Assembly (NCBI GenBank): GCA_025786725.1
Contig: JAHLTZ010000020.1
Location: 248,001 to 312,000, forward strand
Reading direction: 5' to 3'
Source: Syncephalis fuscata
Lineage: Eukaryota; Zoopagomycota; Zoopagomycetes; Zoopagales; Piptocephalidaceae
DNA: 64,000 nt
Below the pieces are notes generated by a model. The model made no database searches, was not told the origin of the DNA, and worked only from the letters and a program-made list of their open reading frames with translations. The position numbers were made by a program, and so were the translations under genes. Below, one piece after another: positions 61,690 through 64,000 of the stretch; position 1 is the stretch's first letter, and each line of letters starts with the position of its first letter.

Positions 61690-62847
61690 ATGACGCCACA
61701 AACGCTGAGTTATGCTGGTGAGTTTGAACACCAGCTATAGATGTGTCGACGTATTAATCATCTTTTGTTGATTAGAAACGGTCGATGTTGTATGCGATTT
61801 CCGTAAGTACTGATCCTATTATATGGTTATGCAATACCTGTGCTAACCAACTATATGATAGTCGAAACGGCTATTCATATGATATTGTATATTCGTGAAT
61901 TATATCCACCACGTAAGTAGATGATTTGACTGTATACGTTGATCAATAAATAACTTTTATTACATAGATCTATTTGAACGCCAAAAGAAGTACAATGTGC
62001 CGGTTCATGTCGCTCGACATCCCGAACTCGTTGAGTATGTCAAAGACATGATCCGAGCTTGTCGACCCGATCTTGAAAAGGTAAATACTAGCATTTGTTG
62101 CATTTACGAGTGTATGCTAATTGACAAGGGGTACGTTGGTATTGCTGCAGGGTGCTGTCGAGCGTATATGTTTGGTTGTGGTCAACAAGGCCTATACGCC
62201 GGTGGAGCGTTTTGTATTTGAGATTGATGCACTTATTGATCCAAAATCTATCGACAAGGATGCAGTGTAAGTGACCAATTCGACTGCTATTTTATTTCCA
62301 TTTTTACTAATAGACAAAATAGTACAGAAGGAGGATTGACGGCCGCGGATGTCGAGGCCTATTTGCGTGCCTTTTTGCTCAAAATCAGTTTATGTGACGC
62401 GGTGTTGCATCCTAATCCACCTGGTAAGCAAGCAAATGCGGTATCAATGCAGCCACGCACGTCTACTTATCACCATTCCCTTTTCCCCTTTATTTCTGCA
62501 TCTAGATTGCACATTTGCACTTGTGCTCCAACTTAATGATGGATCACCTTCTGCGACTCAGGTAAATACAGTTTATGATTTATCTGCATTTGTAATAATA
62601 ATATTAATAATGGTGATTACAGAACGGCTTCCCTTGGGTACCTGATGACCAGCCAAAGGATGCACTATGTCCAGATCACTCTGCAAAGTTAATTCCAATG
62701 AAATCAATGGACACAGGACTTATGAAGGTAAGAAACTGATGAGCTGCTTATTATGCAGTCAATTAACTAGTTTAATGGATTTAGGTCCAATTGTTTGTAG
62801 AAGAGACAGAATTAAAAACAAAAACACCGGTATCTGCTCAAGGTTAA
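61690..62847 (+). CDS. rev7: REV7/MAD2L2 HORMA-domain protein
   Basis: Rev7 is the HORMA-fold accessory subunit of translesion DNA polymerase zeta, working in the nucleus with Rev1 and Rev3. Several very small exons join in frame from the ATG at 61690: ETVDVVCDFLETAIHMILY, IRELYPP, then LFERQKKYNVPVHVARHPEL, YVKDMIRACRPDLEK, VERICLVVVNKAYTPVERFV, AYLRAFLLKISLCDAVLHPN, and a C-terminal FPWVPDD / LIPMKSMDTGLMKVQLFVEE block, with the stop at 62845. These match animal MAD2L2 in order and spacing (KKYNVPV, HPEL, RAFLLKIS-CDAVL-NPP). Length, about 210 residues, is typical. No lesions are seen. Confidence 0.92.
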
Positions 62848-63623
62848 TGATTTGTATATATGGATCGGCCATCTATAGCTAGCGAGCACTATTAGTATTA
62901 GCTTTATAATCTATATTCCTATATGTTATTGTTTTATCTGTCATTTCATATTCTACGTCGTATTCCTATTTTTATTTCATAGTTATCTCTGTCGTGACTG
63001 CAATATTGTCAATTCTATTCTTGTATTCTTACTATTAAACGGTTTCCTCTTTCAGTCTCATCTACACTCACTCACCTACCCATTCAACCATTCACACTCG
63101 TTATCTACCTCATCCCTCATCCTTCTTCCCCGTCACTCATCCTACTCGTCACCATCATGATGCCCATTCTACCACTGCCAATTTAAGCGTATCAACTGCT
63201 CTGTTCCGGTCTCATTTCAAATGCCAGGCTTATGACGTAGCGTGCTTTTTCGTCAACCATTTCCGGTCCAGCCCGGCCCCTTTTGTGGCATGAACGGGCA
63301 TCTGTTTCGCTCTTTATTTCAAGCCCACTATTTTACCACTACTGTTACCACACTACCATGGGCGCTTGGCTCTAGGTAAATGTGAACGTAGTTGCGAGCA
63401 TGTGTGTGAAATTATCTTTGTCTGCATTGTGTGTGTCCCTTTTGTGGCATTCTTTCTTTTTATCTTTCTTTAGCCTGTTTTAAATAAATTATTCACAGGC
63501 CTATGTTATTAAATGTTCAAGTGTTGAACAACAACAACAACAACAATAATAATAATAATAATGGCAAATAAATATTGTAATATAATAATTTAATTGGTAA
63601 ATTTATTTAAATAGTGTTAAATT
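62848..63623. other. Spacer between convergent genes
   Basis: The sequence is C/T-rich around 63050-63180, with no supported gene. An ACA/AAT microsatellite lies at about 63528-63563. Confidence 0.4.
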
Positions 63624-64000
63624 TTAATGTAAGTTAAAATAAGATGTTAAACGGGCACGCGATGTAAATCGGCTATAGCCAGATGTTACAGTTTGTTTAA
63701 TGTCGACTTCCGTTGTTTCAGACCCAATGGGACTACTAAGAGAGTCGGCGGCATTTCTTACATCGACGCAATAGTTTGTCAAAATGGTCAATGTCAATAT
63801 CCTGCAGCGAGTATTATTAATACTTTATAATAAATTGTTTTAAAGCTTACCAATCAACAAAGAATAATGCATCAGCAAATGTTTTGCCGATTTTGAAATA
63901 CAGTAATACATTGCATAGAATATTGGCAAAAAGAACAAGTAGCACAGCTTGTATACCGTCTCTGGCTAAACGCTTCCAAGCGAACAATCCAAATTTACTG
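63624..64000 (-). CDS. 3' end of an unidentified membrane-protein gene (partial)
   Basis: Two exons are visible: 64000-63851 and 63801-63624, with a GTAAGC donor and CTGCAG acceptor. The reading frame crosses the junction as FVDW followed by ILTLTILTNY. The protein has a long hydrophobic stretch (AVLLVLFANILCNVLLYF, then DALFFVDWILTLTILTNY) consistent with two membrane segments. It ends in a polar Ser/Thr/Arg tail and a stop at 63624. I do not recognise the family. The start lies beyond the right edge. Confidence 0.6.

Noticed and set aside
1-64000. Programmed frameshifting as the cause of the recurrent shifts
   Set aside because: The shift sites share no slippery sequence or stop context, and the same kind of single-base gap occurs in non-coding repeat DNA.
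1-64000. tRNA, rRNA or CRISPR features
   Set aside because: I found no cloverleaf with a GGTTCGA-type T-arm, no rRNA-like blocks, and no array of short evenly spaced repeats.

Overview
This window looks like nuclear DNA of an early-diverging, AT-rich fungus. The evidence is an ERMES subunit (MMM1), fungal-type NCA2, an ACL4-like ribosomal-protein chaperone and a mitochondrial rhomboid, in genes broken by many short introns (mostly 45-120 nt, GTAAGT donors, TAG/CAG acceptors). STK32, REV7 and DIS3L2 homologues and long low-complexity tracts (poly-N, poly-Q/H, poly-D) fit a lineage outside the budding yeasts. A Zoopagomycota- or Mucoromycota-like origin is only a guess.

Layout. 1-7140: SFH1/SNF5 chromatin-remodelling subunit (partial, -), a small TPR-like gene (-), MMM1 (+) and NCA2 (+). 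7141-10100: first copy of a 2.47-kb dispersed repeat. 10101-15919: F-box protein (-) and STK32-type kinase (+). 16869-20200: a 3.3-kb unit bounded by about 765-bp inverted repeats and enclosing a secreted RNase T2-like gene. 20588-26752: F-box protein, mitochondrial EngB GTPase, ACL4 and PARL/Pcp1 rhomboid. 27178-33060: an accessory stretch with a predicted secreted pseudokinase, a member of an unrecognised secreted family and many inverted-repeat ends. 33349-36296: CCCH/RWD/CHY zinc-finger protein. 36300-44865: an FHA-domain kinase among repeats, including the second copy of the 2.47-kb repeat. 44866-51818: DIS3L2, ESF2/ABT1 and a PPIL3-like cyclophilin. 52560-56750: a tandem duplication carrying two more members of the secreted family. 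57117-62847: 0.87-kb repeat copy, a ubiquitin hydrolase and REV7. 63624 onward: the 3' end of a membrane-protein gene.

Housekeeping genes form compact divergent or convergent pairs and four of them are mitochondrial (MMM1, NCA2, EngB, rhomboid). The accessory stretches hold genes with signal peptides. Two of these, the RNase T2-like protein and the kinase-like protein, have changed catalytic residues, so they may be secreted pseudoenzymes.

Caution: at least ten otherwise convincing reading frames are broken by isolated shifts, nearly all equivalent to one missing base. The two copies of the 2.47-kb repeat also differ by eight separate single-base gaps within 550 bp. Uncorrected assembly deletions are the simplest explanation, so the broken genes are described as genes rather than as proven pseudogenes.
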